From: [Leptolyngbya] sp. PCC 7376
GTDB lineage: Bacteria > Cyanobacteriota > Cyanobacteriia > Cyanobacteriales > MRBY01
Direction: 5' to 3'
DNA: 64,000 bases
NCBI RefSeq assembly: GCF_000316605.1
Contig: NC_019683.1
Coordinates: forward strand, 3,828,036 to 3,892,035
This document shows, one piece after another, positions 54,500 to 63,095 of the stretch (positions are counted from its first letter, which is position 1; each line of letters begins with the position of its first letter). The notes under the pieces are model-generated. The model was not told the DNA's origin. It did no database searches and saw nothing but the letters and a program-made list of their open reading frames with translations. The position numbers were made by a program, and so were the translations under genes.

Positions 54500-55699
54500 A
54501 TGGCGGGTTTGCTAAAAAAACTTTTTTCGGCAGATAAATCGACGGCTAAAAAACAGCTCCTAGTCGAGGATAACCTTCCTGCTCTGACAGACGCCGATTT
54601 TGAATTTTTATTAGACCAACTCCTCCAAGGTCTTGCCCACGGTTGGCAGCCTGATCGTGTGGAAGTATTTATGTTGGATCTTGGGAGTCGCGGCAAAGCC
54701 TCTGCTTGGGAAGCTTGGTTGAAAGATTTTAGTGCAAGGATTTTGGCACAATCCCAGCGTACACAGCAACGCCAAATCGGAACTCGCCTCATCTACATTA
54801 GCGATGCCCTAAACTCCTCCCCTAAATTACAACGCCTCTCGAAAGTTTTTACTAAGTATGGTCAACAACTCGTAACGGGGAAGAAAGAAGGCACTCTCGA
54901 TCTTATTTGGGAATATGATGGCCCCGATGCGATCGCCGAAACTACGACTCAGGCCGAGCCTGTTGCCGATGCACAACCCGCAGCACCAACCGTTACAGCG
55001 ACGGCGACCTCTGCGCCCACTCCTCAACCTCCGCAGACTGAAACGGTCATTCAATCTTCGCCAGAGCCTTTGGCCAATGACACCACCATTCAACAAGATA
55101 TTCAACAGCCCGCAGAACCAGCCCCACCAACGCCTAGCACAACTCCAGTAGAGCCTCAGCCAGCAGCAGCCCAATCTGAACCTGTTTCGCCTCAAAATCA
55201 AAACCTACAAGAATTGTTTAATCGCGGTCTTGCTAAAGCAGATCAAGGGGATTTCACAGGGGCGATCGCCGACTGGGATGAAGTTTTAAAAATGAATGAC
55301 CGCATTCCCCAGGTTTGGCATAACCGCGGCAGTGCGTTTGGTTGCATTGGGCAATTTCAATCCGCACTGGAATGTTTCGATAAGGCGATCGCCATTTTGC
55401 CGGAAGGCGTTGTCGCTTGGAAAGATCGTAGCTATGCCCTCATGAAACTTGAACGCTGGCAAGATGCCCTCGAAAGTTGGAATCACACGATTGATTTACG
55501 AGATAATGTCGCAGAAGCTTGGTTTCAGCGAGGATGCACTCTGGAGCGTCTAGAGAAATTTGATAACGCCCAGATTAACTATCGGAAGGCGATCGCCCTC
55601 GAACCCGACTTCGCCCAGGCAAAACAACGTCTCGAACTTTTGCAGTCTGGTCAAGTGATTACACCAAACTCAGACTCTGACCCTTGGTCAGAAGCTTAA
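54500..55699 (+). CDS. TPR protein with N-terminal domain and proline-rich linker
   Basis: The 399 residues have three parts. The N-terminal domain (about 1-150; LTDADFEFLLDQLLQGLAHG, EAWLKDFSARILAQSQRTQQ, GTRLIYISDALNSSPKLQ) is one I do not recognise. A Pro/Ala/Thr/Gln-rich disordered linker covers about 155-235. Three or four tetratricopeptide repeats (about 238-375; AKADQGDFTGAIADWDEVLK, AFGCIGQFQSALECFDKAIA) follow. No signal peptide or membrane segment is seen. It is divergent from dnaX with 129 bp between starts. TPRs indicate a protein-binding scaffold. Confidence 0.85.
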   Translation: MAGLLKKLFSADKSTAKKQLLVEDNLPALTDADFEFLLDQLLQGLAHGWQPDRVEVFMLDLGSRGKASAWEAWLKDFSARILAQSQRTQQRQIGTRLIYISDALNSSPKLQRLSKVFTKYGQQLVTGKKEGTLDLIWEYDGPDAIAETTTQAEPVADAQPAAPTVTATATSAPTPQPPQTETVIQSSPEPLANDTTIQQDIQQPAEPAPPTPSTTPVEPQPAAAQSEPVSPQNQNLQELFNRGLAKADQGDFTGAIADWDEVLKMNDRIPQVWHNRGSAFGCIGQFQSALECFDKAIAILPEGVVAWKDRSYALMKLERWQDALESWNHTIDLRDNVAEAWFQRGCTLERLEKFDNAQINYRKAIALEPDFAQAKQRLELLQSGQVITPNSDSDPWSEA

Positions 55700-55822
55700 A
55701 TCGAGACCCAAAATGAGCTGAGATTCTCTTCTCTCGCCATAGCTTTACGAGCAAACTTACAAAAAACTATCCACCTATGACGCCTTCCCTTCGGAGGGCT
55801 ATCTTTCTACTGTCAAATCATC

Positions 55823-56704
55823 ATGATCAAACGAATTTATACCGACGGCGGCTGCATCAATAATCCCGGTTCCGGTGGCTGGGGCGTTGTGATTCAATAT
55901 CAAAATGGCTCTGTTTCCGAACTTGGCGATCATGAAGCCCAAACCACAAATAATCGCATGGAGATGCAAGCTGCCATCGAAGCCCTCAAACAATTTCGAG
56001 ATAGCGATCAGCGCGAACCCATCCAGCTCCTTACCGATAGTAAATACGTAATTGATGGCATTACGAAGTGGATTAAAGGCTGGAAACGGAAAGGCTGGAA
56101 AAAATCATCCGGTGCACCAGTCCTCAATAAAGATCTCTGGCAGGAAATGGATAAACTGAATCACCCTGCTGTGCAATGGACTCACGTTAAAGGCCATAGC
56201 GGTGAGCCTGGGAATGAACGTGCCGATGCGATCGCCAACAGTTTTGCCCGTGGCAAAGCACCCATTTTAAAAACACCTCGTTTACAAAACGGCGAAAAAA
56301 TACAAAATCTTCCCAAATCCAGAGATATTCTTTCACCATCCGTAACAGAATTGTCAGCAGATTCCAATGAAAACTCTATAGTGATTCAAAACGAATCGCG
56401 ACAAAATCCCATGACTGACTCCGCTACAAACTCTACAGAAGAACTTGTTTTATCCCGTCAAGAGCGCGTTCACCAGCTATCTGCCTTAATTGAGAGCCTC
56501 CGTATCGCCGATGAAATCGCAGAGAAAGGCTACTTTATCAGTAGCTCCGAACTTGCTGATCTCATGGATGTAAATGCCAGTGCTGTAACTAGCCGTGGCC
56601 ACGAATGGACATGGCGTAATTGGATCGTTTCCCGTGTGAAGCGTGAAGGTAACCAAATTTTGTGGCAACTAGACCGCATTATGGGCGATGCCGAGGCTTC
56701 CTAA
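55823..56704 (+). CDS. rnhA: Ribonuclease HI with extra C-terminal domain
   Basis: Removes RNA from RNA-DNA hybrids. Residues 1-145 are a complete RNase HI: catalytic Asp8 (YTDGG), Glu47 (NRMEMQAA), Asp72 (LLTDSKYV) and Asp135 (NERADAIA), with His125 in HVKGHSG and the basic protrusion KWIKGWKRKGWKKSS. A variable linker (150-210) joins a second domain (about 212-293), LSRQERVHQLSALIESLRIA ... SSSELADLMDVNASAVTSRG ... WIVSRVKREGNQILWQLDR, which looks like a winged-helix DNA-binding fold. Single-domain RNase HI enzymes are about 155 residues. It overlaps the helicase gene by 17 bp. Confidence 0.92.
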   Translation: MIKRIYTDGGCINNPGSGGWGVVIQYQNGSVSELGDHEAQTTNNRMEMQAAIEALKQFRDSDQREPIQLLTDSKYVIDGITKWIKGWKRKGWKKSSGAPVLNKDLWQEMDKLNHPAVQWTHVKGHSGEPGNERADAIANSFARGKAPILKTPRLQNGEKIQNLPKSRDILSPSVTELSADSNENSIVIQNESRQNPMTDSATNSTEELVLSRQERVHQLSALIESLRIADEIAEKGYFISSSELADLMDVNASAVTSRGHEWTWRNWIVSRVKREGNQILWQLDRIMGDAEAS

Positions 56705-58160
56705 ACTAGAGTATGACCGTGGCACTCTAACGCTGCATCCACCGCCACGGGGTAAAGACTGGCTCGATTTTGCGACCTGGGATGACCGTATCGAAAAGTT
56801 CCGTATCCCGGCTTACCACTATCGCAGCCTCGTTAAAACCTTAAATCAAGCTCCGACGGAATTTATTGACGCGAGTCAAACTTTCACTCCCCTCGATCTA
56901 CAGGCGAGTTTTTCTCTCACGCCTTACCTACACCAAACAGAAGCGTTAACGGCCTGGAAACAAGGCAATCGCCAAGGCGTTGTCGTGCTGCCCACTGCCG
57001 CGGGAAAAACTTATCTAGCCCAACTCGCCATTGAGTCAACGCCACGCTCCACCTTGATTTTGGTGCCTACCCTCGACTTGATGCACCAATGGTATGAGCA
57101 ACTCACAAAGGCCTTTCCCGGTGCCGAAGTGGGTTTGTTGGGGGGAGGTTCTCGTGATCGCACGCCAATTTTGGTGGCCACTTATCACAGTGCCGCGATC
57201 CATGCCGAAACCTTGGGCAATCAATATGCCCTGCAAATTTTCGATGAATGTCACCATCTTCCTAGCGATTTTTTTCGAGTCATCGCTGAATATTCCCTTG
57301 CGCCCTACCGTCTTGGTTTAACAGCAACACCAGAACGGAGTGATGGCAAGGATAAAGATCTTGACTGGCTCATTGGCAAGATTGTCTACGATCAAACCCC
57401 TGATAATTTATCAGGCACTGCCCTTGCCGAATTTCAGAGCATTCAAATTCCCGTTGAATTGACTGAGCTTGAGCAAAAAGCCTATGAGCAGGCGATCGCC
57501 ACCCGAAATCAATTCCTTAGAGACCAACATATTTCCTTAGGGAGCCTGCAAGGTTGGCAATATTTTGTCTCAGCCAGTTGTCGTTCCCCAGAAGGTCGTC
57601 GAGCTATGCTTGCCCACCGTCAAGCCAAAGATATTTCTGCTGGTACCACAGGGAAACTTCGCACTCTCAGTGAGCTCATCCAGAAACATTACCCTGACAA
57701 AATATTAATTTTCACAAACGATAACGCCACCGTTTACCGTATTTCCCAAGATTTTCTTATTCCAGCCTTAACCCATCAAACGCCCGTTAAAGAAAGACAT
57801 CGTATTCTCGAATCCTTCCGTCACGGCAAGTATCATATTTTAGTGACCTCCCATGTCCTAAATGAAGGAGTCGATGTCCCCGCTGCTAAAGTTGCAATTA
57901 TTTTGTCTGGAACGGGATCTTCCCGAGAATACATTCAACGACTTGGACGAATTTTACGCAAAGGAAATTCACCAAATAAATTGGCAATTCTTTATGAATT
58001 GGTAGCAAAAAATACAAACGAAGAATACACTTCTGAACGGCGGCGATCGCCACTACAAAGACAAAGCAAGCCTACAAGAGTTTTGCCGAGAACTGAAATC
58101 GGCAATCGTGCTGCCGAAGCCAAAAAGCCTTGGGGAGAAAAGCCTGAAGAGGAGCTTTGA
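56688..58160 (+). CDS. XPB/SSL2-like superfamily 2 helicase
   Basis: The 490-residue DNA helicase has a damage-recognition-like N-terminal part (KLEYDRGTLTLHPPPRGKDW), LTPYLHQTEALTAWK (Q-type motif), Walker A VVVLPTAAGKTYLAQ, ILVPTLDLMHQWY (Ia), IFDECHHLPSDF (DEAH-type box as DECH), LGLTATPERSDG (III), and motifs V and VI at ILVTSHVLNEGVDVPAAKV and QRLGRILRKG. XPB-like bacterial helicases are often beside the Bax1/DUF790 nuclease; none is here. Its start lies inside rnhA, so RNase H and helicase are translated together, suggesting joint work on R-loops or repair intermediates. Confidence 0.92.
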   Translation: MPRLPKLEYDRGTLTLHPPPRGKDWLDFATWDDRIEKFRIPAYHYRSLVKTLNQAPTEFIDASQTFTPLDLQASFSLTPYLHQTEALTAWKQGNRQGVVVLPTAAGKTYLAQLAIESTPRSTLILVPTLDLMHQWYEQLTKAFPGAEVGLLGGGSRDRTPILVATYHSAAIHAETLGNQYALQIFDECHHLPSDFFRVIAEYSLAPYRLGLTATPERSDGKDKDLDWLIGKIVYDQTPDNLSGTALAEFQSIQIPVELTELEQKAYEQAIATRNQFLRDQHISLGSLQGWQYFVSASCRSPEGRRAMLAHRQAKDISAGTTGKLRTLSELIQKHYPDKILIFTNDNATVYRISQDFLIPALTHQTPVKERHRILESFRHGKYHILVTSHVLNEGVDVPAAKVAIILSGTGSSREYIQRLGRILRKGNSPNKLAILYELVAKNTNEEYTSERRRSPLQRQSKPTRVLPRTEIGNRAAEAKKPWGEKPEEEL

Positions 58161-58364
58161 TCATAAAAAACAGAAAGGGAATTATAAATAAAAAAGCCTA
58201 GCAATAAAAATATTTTATATTTTTTGTATTTATTAGAAGTGTCATAAATTGATGGTTTTATTTAACCGAACAATAACTTTATCTTTTATTTATTTTGTAA
58301 GTATAATGAAACAATCGAAATTATAAAAAATGCGATACAAAGAATTTAAATCTTTTTAATAGTT

Positions 58365-59033
58365 ATGCACTTATCACAAAAGCCGACCCAGAAAACACGC
58401 ACCAACTTTGAACGTGCTTTACAAAGACTAGAGCAAGAAGTACTGCGAATGGGAGCCTTAGTGGAAGAGGCATACCGTCTTGGGCATAACTGTTTATTTA
58501 AAGAAGATTTAGAGGCACGGGAATCATTAATTAAACTAGACAAAAAAATAGACCGCTATTATCGGAAGATTGAAGCAGACTGTGCAGCAATACTGATTTT
58601 GCAAGCCCCTGTGGGTAAAGATTGCCGCATCGTGAGTGCATTTATGCAATTGGTGCGAGATCTCGAAAGAATTGCGGACTATGCCAAAGACTTGTCAGAT
58701 ATGGCGTTGAAGTTAGTGCCTTATCCCACCCATATTCTAATGGCAGAAATTGAATCGATGTCTGCCCACGCCCGTCTGATGCTGTCAACGAGTTTAGTGG
58801 CTCTAGCGGATTTGGATCAGGATGCAGGCGCCTATGTAAAAAAACTGGATGATCGGGTGGATGATGATTATGATCGTCTGTACGAATCTCTGGCTACCCA
58901 GCAGATTATTGGCGGTTCGGTAGAACCTTTTATTTTGATGGGGTTGATCATTCGAGACATAGAGCGGATGGCCGATCACGCCACTAATGTTGCGCAACGG
59001 GTCTCCTATATGACAACAGGTCAACGGGGTTAA
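58365..59033 (+). CDS. phoU: PhoU-family phosphate regulator
   Basis: The 222-residue all-helical protein has two PhoU repeats (LQRLEQEVLRMGALVEEAYR, LEARESLIKLDKKIDRYYRK; then ARLMLSTSLVALADLDQDA, VKKLDDRVDDDYDRLYESL). Each has the E/D-x3-D metal-binding pattern, plus FMQLVRDLERIADYAKDLSD and LIIRDIERMADHATNVAQR. It restrains phosphate uptake and the phosphate two-component system. No pst genes are next to it. It stands after an AT-rich 204-bp gap and overlaps the convergent YciO/Sua5 gene by 4 bp. Confidence 0.93.
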   Translation: MHLSQKPTQKTRTNFERALQRLEQEVLRMGALVEEAYRLGHNCLFKEDLEARESLIKLDKKIDRYYRKIEADCAAILILQAPVGKDCRIVSAFMQLVRDLERIADYAKDLSDMALKLVPYPTHILMAEIESMSAHARLMLSTSLVALADLDQDAGAYVKKLDDRVDDDYDRLYESLATQQIIGGSVEPFILMGLIIRDIERMADHATNVAQRVSYMTTGQRG

Positions 59034-59707
59034 TAATCCTCTTCATCTTCGGAAAGATCAATCACATCAATCCAGCTTTCTAATTCTTCCCAACCCAAGC
59101 CTCTTCGAATTAAGGCTGGCTGATTAGATGTGAAGTCGAGAATAGTGGATACTTTAAAGCCTGGCTCATCTTCGGTATCGATAATGATATCCACAAGGGA
59201 ATCGAGAGCATCAAATAATCGAGCTTTTTCGAGTCCGAGGGTAAAGAGCTCACCATCTTCATCGGGGATATGGGCAGAAGTCGAAATAATGGGATTGCCG
59301 AGTGCTTCTAATAGTCCTTGGCTAATGGCTTGGTCTGGCACACGGATACCAGAGGTGCGCCGTTTCGGGCTAAGCACTAATTTTGGAACTTGTTTGGTTG
59401 CGGGCAAAAGAAAAGTATAAGGTCCCGGAATCACCCGTTTCATGATGCGATAGGCTTCGTCGCTGACAAGGGCATATTCAGAAATATTAGACAGGGAAGA
59501 ACACAAAAACGTGAGGGGTTTATCGTTGGCAAGCTGTTTGATTTTACGGACTTTCTGGACGGCTTGTTTTGCAGTTAGATCACAGCCAATGGCGTACACT
59601 GTATCTGTTGGATAGAGCATCACTGCACCGCTTCGCAACTGTTTGGCGATCGCCTCAAGGTCGCGTTGTTGAGGATTTTTTGGGTGTAGAGAATAAAATT
59701 TAGCCAT
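59030..59707 (-). CDS. YciO/Sua5/YrdC-family protein (threonylcarbamoyl-AMP synthase-like)
   Basis: The 225-residue protein with the YrdC fold has AIAKQLRSGAVMLYPTDTVY, IGCDLTAKQAVQKVRKIKQ, KPLTFLCSSLSNISEYA, MKRVIPGPYTFLLPATKQVP, KRRTSGIRVPD and PIISTSAHI. The family makes threonylcarbamoyl-AMP for the t6A modification of tRNA; the length and acidic tail point to the YciO branch, whose activity is weaker or unclear. ATG 59707 is preferred. ATG 59719 is also in frame and would overlap the divergent larC start by two bases (CATG). Confidence 0.88.
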   Translation of the reverse strand: MAKFYSLHPKNPQQRDLEAIAKQLRSGAVMLYPTDTVYAIGCDLTAKQAVQKVRKIKQLANDKPLTFLCSSLSNISEYALVSDEAYRIMKRVIPGPYTFLLPATKQVPKLVLSPKRRTSGIRVPDQAISQGLLEALGNPIISTSAHIPDEDGELFTLGLEKARLFDALDSLVDIIIDTEDEPGFKVSTILDFTSNQPALIRRGLGWEELESWIDVIDLSEDEEDY

Positions 59708-59717
59708 TGTTGCCACC

Positions 59718-61016
59718 ATGAAAAAGATTGCTTACCTAGAATGTCCGACAGGGATCGCTGGGGATATGTGCCTCGGAGCATTAGTAGATGGGGGCGTTCC
59801 GTTGGAATATCTCGTAAATCAGCTAAATCGGCTGGGGATCGTCACTGAGTACGATCTTCGGGCGGAAACGGTGATTCGTCAAGGACAACGGGCAACGAAG
59901 GTCTTTGTGGATCTCTTAAATATCAATGATCAAACATCAAATGAGGAGTTGGTAACTCAGTCTGCTAACAGCCATCATCACCATGGGCATAGCCATGAAC
60001 ATCATCACCATCCTCATAAACATCACCATTACTCTGAAAGTCATGCACAGCATCGCCATCTACCAGAAATCAGGCAAATGATTAAAGATGCAGATTTGCC
60101 AGAACGAGTTGAGCGGTGGAGTTTAGAGATTTTTCAAAATTTGGCGATCGCCGAAGCGACGGTACATGGTTCAACGCCTGAAGATGTTCATTTTCACGAG
60201 GTGGGAGCAACAGATGCGTTGGTGGATATTGTTGGAACTTGTCTAGGTTTAGATTGGCTAGACATTGATGAGTTGTATTGTTCGCCGATGCCAACGGGAG
60301 GGGGTACGGTAAAAGCTGCTCATGGAATTTTGCCCGTGCCTGTTCCTGCAGTGCTTCAACTTTGGCAACAACGCCAGGTTCCGGTCTACAGCAATGGCAT
60401 AAAAAAAGAATTAGTCACGCCAACAGGAGCGGCGATCGCCACAACTCTCGCAAAAGATTTTGGTGAACCTCCAGCGATGCAACTCGAAAAAATTTCCCTT
60501 GGATCAGGCACCATTGATTTGCCATTACCGAATTTATTGCGGTTATGGATTGGCCACGTCGAAATTTCAGTGAATCTAGAAACAGTGATGTGCCTCGAAA
60601 CACAAATCGATGATCTCAATCCGCAGGCGATCGCCTATGCCTGCGAAAAATTACGGGATGCTGGTGCGATGGATGTTTTTACGCAAGGGGTTGCGATGAA
60701 GAAAAATCGATTGGGAACCCTGTTAACCGTTATTTGCCCAGTGGATTTAGTTGAAACTTGCGAAGATATTATATTTACCGAAACCAGTACTCTCGGCATT
60801 CGCCGCCAAACCCAAAACCGTTCGATTCTTGACCGTTGCTTTGAAAAAATCTCCACATCCGATGGTGGTATTAATCTAAAAATCGGTTTTCGGGGCGACA
60901 AAATTTATAACGTTCAGCCAGAATATGAAGACTGCGCGGCGATCGCCAGAAAAACCGGGCAACCTTGGCAGGCGATCGCTCAACAAGCTGTCGAACAATA
61001 CAATCGCCGCAACTAA
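59718..61016 (+). CDS. larC: Nickel insertion protein LarC (nickel-pincer cofactor synthesis)
   Basis: The 432-residue protein is of the LarC/DUF111 family, which inserts nickel into the pyridinium-dicarboxylate pincer cofactor. Marks are AYLECPTGIAGDMCLGALVD, VHFHEVGATDALVDIVGT, GGGTVKAAHGILPVPVPA, ETQIDDLNPQAIAYACEKL and AMKKNRLGTLLTVICP. A His-rich segment (about 83-115) is a likely nickel reservoir. larB, larE and the racemase larA are not in the window, so the client enzyme is unknown. The start is divergent from the YciO-like gene, 10 bp or less apart. Confidence 0.92.
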   Translation: MKKIAYLECPTGIAGDMCLGALVDGGVPLEYLVNQLNRLGIVTEYDLRAETVIRQGQRATKVFVDLLNINDQTSNEELVTQSANSHHHHGHSHEHHHHPHKHHHYSESHAQHRHLPEIRQMIKDADLPERVERWSLEIFQNLAIAEATVHGSTPEDVHFHEVGATDALVDIVGTCLGLDWLDIDELYCSPMPTGGGTVKAAHGILPVPVPAVLQLWQQRQVPVYSNGIKKELVTPTGAAIATTLAKDFGEPPAMQLEKISLGSGTIDLPLPNLLRLWIGHVEISVNLETVMCLETQIDDLNPQAIAYACEKLRDAGAMDVFTQGVAMKKNRLGTLLTVICPVDLVETCEDIIFTETSTLGIRRQTQNRSILDRCFEKISTSDGGINLKIGFRGDKIYNVQPEYEDCAAIARKTGQPWQAIAQQAVEQYNRRN

Positions 61017-61041
61017 TTGCTTTTAACCACCAAACAAGAAA

Positions 61042-61064
61042 AGAGACACAGAATCTGTGCCTCT
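61042..61064. terminator. Hairpin between convergent larC and hemH
   Basis: AGAGACACAG and CTGTGCCTCT pair over 10 positions with one mismatch and a 3-base loop. It is followed by a short TATAG stretch rather than a T-run. It lies in the 83-bp gap between the two gene ends and may serve both. Confidence 0.55.
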
Positions 61065-61099
61065 CTATAGGTTATTAATCCCAATGAAAACTTGTGGAT

Positions 61100-62260
61100 T
61101 TACATAATGCCGACAAAGTGCAAAGGACCTTGGCCGCTCAATAGTTCGAGGAGGAGGGCCAAAAAGCCAATCATTGCGAGGCGACCATTTAGAACTTCTG
61201 CCCCTGTATTTAAGCCCCAAGAAAGTTGCTGTGGGTACATTTTCATATTTTCCTTCGGGTGAGTAACTTGCCCAAAAGTGCAAGGACGATCCTCCAAAGA
61301 ATCAGTCACCAAATTTGCCAAAGACTCAATAAATATAGGATGGGTATTGAGGGCAGGGACACGGCGGAAGTTAGTAATTCCAGCCTCTTCAGCAACTTCA
61401 CGATACTCAATATCGATTTCCTGTAGTGTTTCGATGTGCTCAGAAACAAAACTGATCGGAATCACCAATAGATCTTTGATACCTTTTTCACCCAGTTCAT
61501 TGAGAGAATCTTCGGTGTAAGGCTGCAACCATTCCACAGGACCGACTCGACTTTGATAAGCCAAAGTGTGGTCATTCGGTCTCTCAAGCGCCTGCATAAT
61601 CAGACGGGTGCATTCTTCAATTTCTTTTTGGTAAGGATCGCCAGCTTCTTCCACATAGCTTTGAGGAACACCATGGGCACTAAAGAAAATGTGAGCTTTG
61701 CTAGGGTCTTCAAATTGATCCAATTCTTTGCGAATTAGATCCACCATTGCGGCAACATATTGGGGTTGATCATACCAAGAGGGAATCAAAGTATAGTCAA
61801 TCTTCGCCAATTCCTTGTCTGTGCGCCACATTTCCTCTAAAACACGGAAACTAGAGCCACTCGTGCTAATCGAAAATTGTGGATACAGAGGGAGAACAAC
61901 CAATTTGTCTAGGTTGTCATTCCTAATTTCGGCGATCGCATCTTCAGTGAAAGGATGCCAATAACGCATACCCACGTATACTTTGACATCACGTCCCCAT
62001 TCTTTGAGTTTTTCAGAGAGCGCGGAACCTTGATCTTCCGTGATTTGCCGCAGTGGTGAGCCACCACCAATCTCTTTGTAGTTCTCTTGAGACTTACCAG
62101 CACGAAGGGAGGAGATTAGCCAAGCTAATGGTTTCTGCATCCAAGGCGCAGGTAAACGGATGATTTCGGGATCAGCAAACAAATTGAATAAAAAAGGACG
62201 AACGTCCTCCAATTTGTCTGGCCCACCTAGATTAAGTAATAAGACCCCAACACGACCCAT
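61100..62260 (-). CDS. hemH: Ferrochelatase with C-terminal chlorophyll-binding-like helix
   Basis: Inserts Fe2+ into protoporphyrin IX, the last haem step. The core (1-320) has [20 protein letters not shown], the catalytic His in [36 protein letters not shown] and [18 protein letters not shown] with the catalytic Glu. After a linker, residues about 350-386 ([20 protein letters not shown]) carry the [12 protein letters not shown] motif of light-harvesting-like proteins and a membrane helix. This is the usual plastid and cyanobacterial form; the tail is thought to bind pigment and regulate activity or dimer formation. Confidence 0.97.
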   Translation of the reverse strand: MGRVGVLLLNLGGPDKLEDVRPFLFNLFADPEIIRLPAPWMQKPLAWLISSLRAGKSQENYKEIGGGSPLRQITEDQGSALSEKLKEWGRDVKVYVGMRYWHPFTEDAIAEIRNDNLDKLVVLPLYPQFSISTSGSSFRVLEEMWRTDKELAKIDYTLIPSWYDQPQYVAAMVDLIRKELDQFEDPSKAHIFFSAHGVPQSYVEEAGDPYQKEIEECTRLIMQALERPNDHTLAYQSRVGPVEWLQPYTEDSLNELGEKGIKDLLVIPISFVSEHIETLQEIDIEYREVAEEAGITNFRRVPALNTHPIFIESLANLVTDSLEDRPCTFGQVTHPKENMKMYPQQLSWGLNTGAEVLNGRLAMIGFLALLLELLSGQGPLHFVGIM

Positions 62261-62479
62261 AGCTAATACAGATTAAATTTACTGGTATTTTCTTTAAGTT
62301 ATTGTAACAATATAGCCGCCTAAGCGGTTTTCCTTGTGGCAATGACTACAGGAAATACGGAAAAGTTTACATTTCAATACTTTTTACTCCGCATAGACAT
62401 CCTATGCCGATTTTGGATTATTTCGTGAATTAAGTGTGTGTTTCTTCCGAGTTATGTGTTGTGAGGTGTTCAGAAAAAG

Positions 62480-62911
62480 TTAGGTCAAAAGGTGACGAGG
62501 CATAACGTAGAGAGTCGTCCCCTCCTGGCGCACAACATAGACTGTTTCATTTGGTTGGATTGCTACTGTTTCATCCGCACATCTTGCTCGCCATGAGTTT
62601 CCTTCATACAAGACTCTGCCTGTTTTTCCTGCGGCGATCGCCGTAAGAGTTTCAGCTTCAGAATCATCACTGAGAGTACGTTTCGAAGTTCTGGGCGTCA
62701 GAAAACGACGAGAGGCAATCACTGCCGTAGTCGATAACACGAGCCACAGAGCAATTTGTATATTCGGCGGGATGGGGAAAACGAGCAAAACTGCTGCAAC
62801 ACCAAGAGCACTAACGCCCATCATGAATTCAACAAAGGCTGTCGGGAAGAAAAATTCGAGGGAACATAGCCCGCCGCCAATAACGAGCCAGATCAACATT
62901 GGGTTATTCAC
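62480..62911 (-). CDS. NfeD-family membrane protein, short form
   Basis: The 143-residue protein has two or three membrane helices (LIWLVIGGGLCSLEFFFPTA, VEFMMGVSALGVAAVLLVF, IQIALWLVLSTTAVIASRRF) and a cytosolic OB-like domain (about 85-143; LTAIAAGKTGRVLYEGNSWR, TVAIQPNETVYVVRQEGTTL). This is the NfeD1b layout, which usually works with a stomatin/SPFH protein; none is seen in the window. GTG 62911 has AAGGTG upstream; ATG 62899 is an alternative start. Confidence 0.85.
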   Translation of the reverse strand: MNNPMLIWLVIGGGLCSLEFFFPTAFVEFMMGVSALGVAAVLLVFPIPPNIQIALWLVLSTTAVIASRRFLTPRTSKRTLSDDSEAETLTAIAAGKTGRVLYEGNSWRARCADETVAIQPNETVYVVRQEGTTLYVMPRHLLT

Positions 62912-63095
62912 TTGCTGCTACACCTTACGGGGATTTTTTCACAAACAATTTCGAACAAACAACTTGAATCGATACGTAACGCCCATGCGTCGATTTCGCT
63001 AAATAGGGTGTAGATTTAATCATAGCTTGACCGCTTTGGTGCAGGATCCGGCAATGCCATTCTGTTGCCTGTGCTGTAATGTTTCGTTAGTTTTT

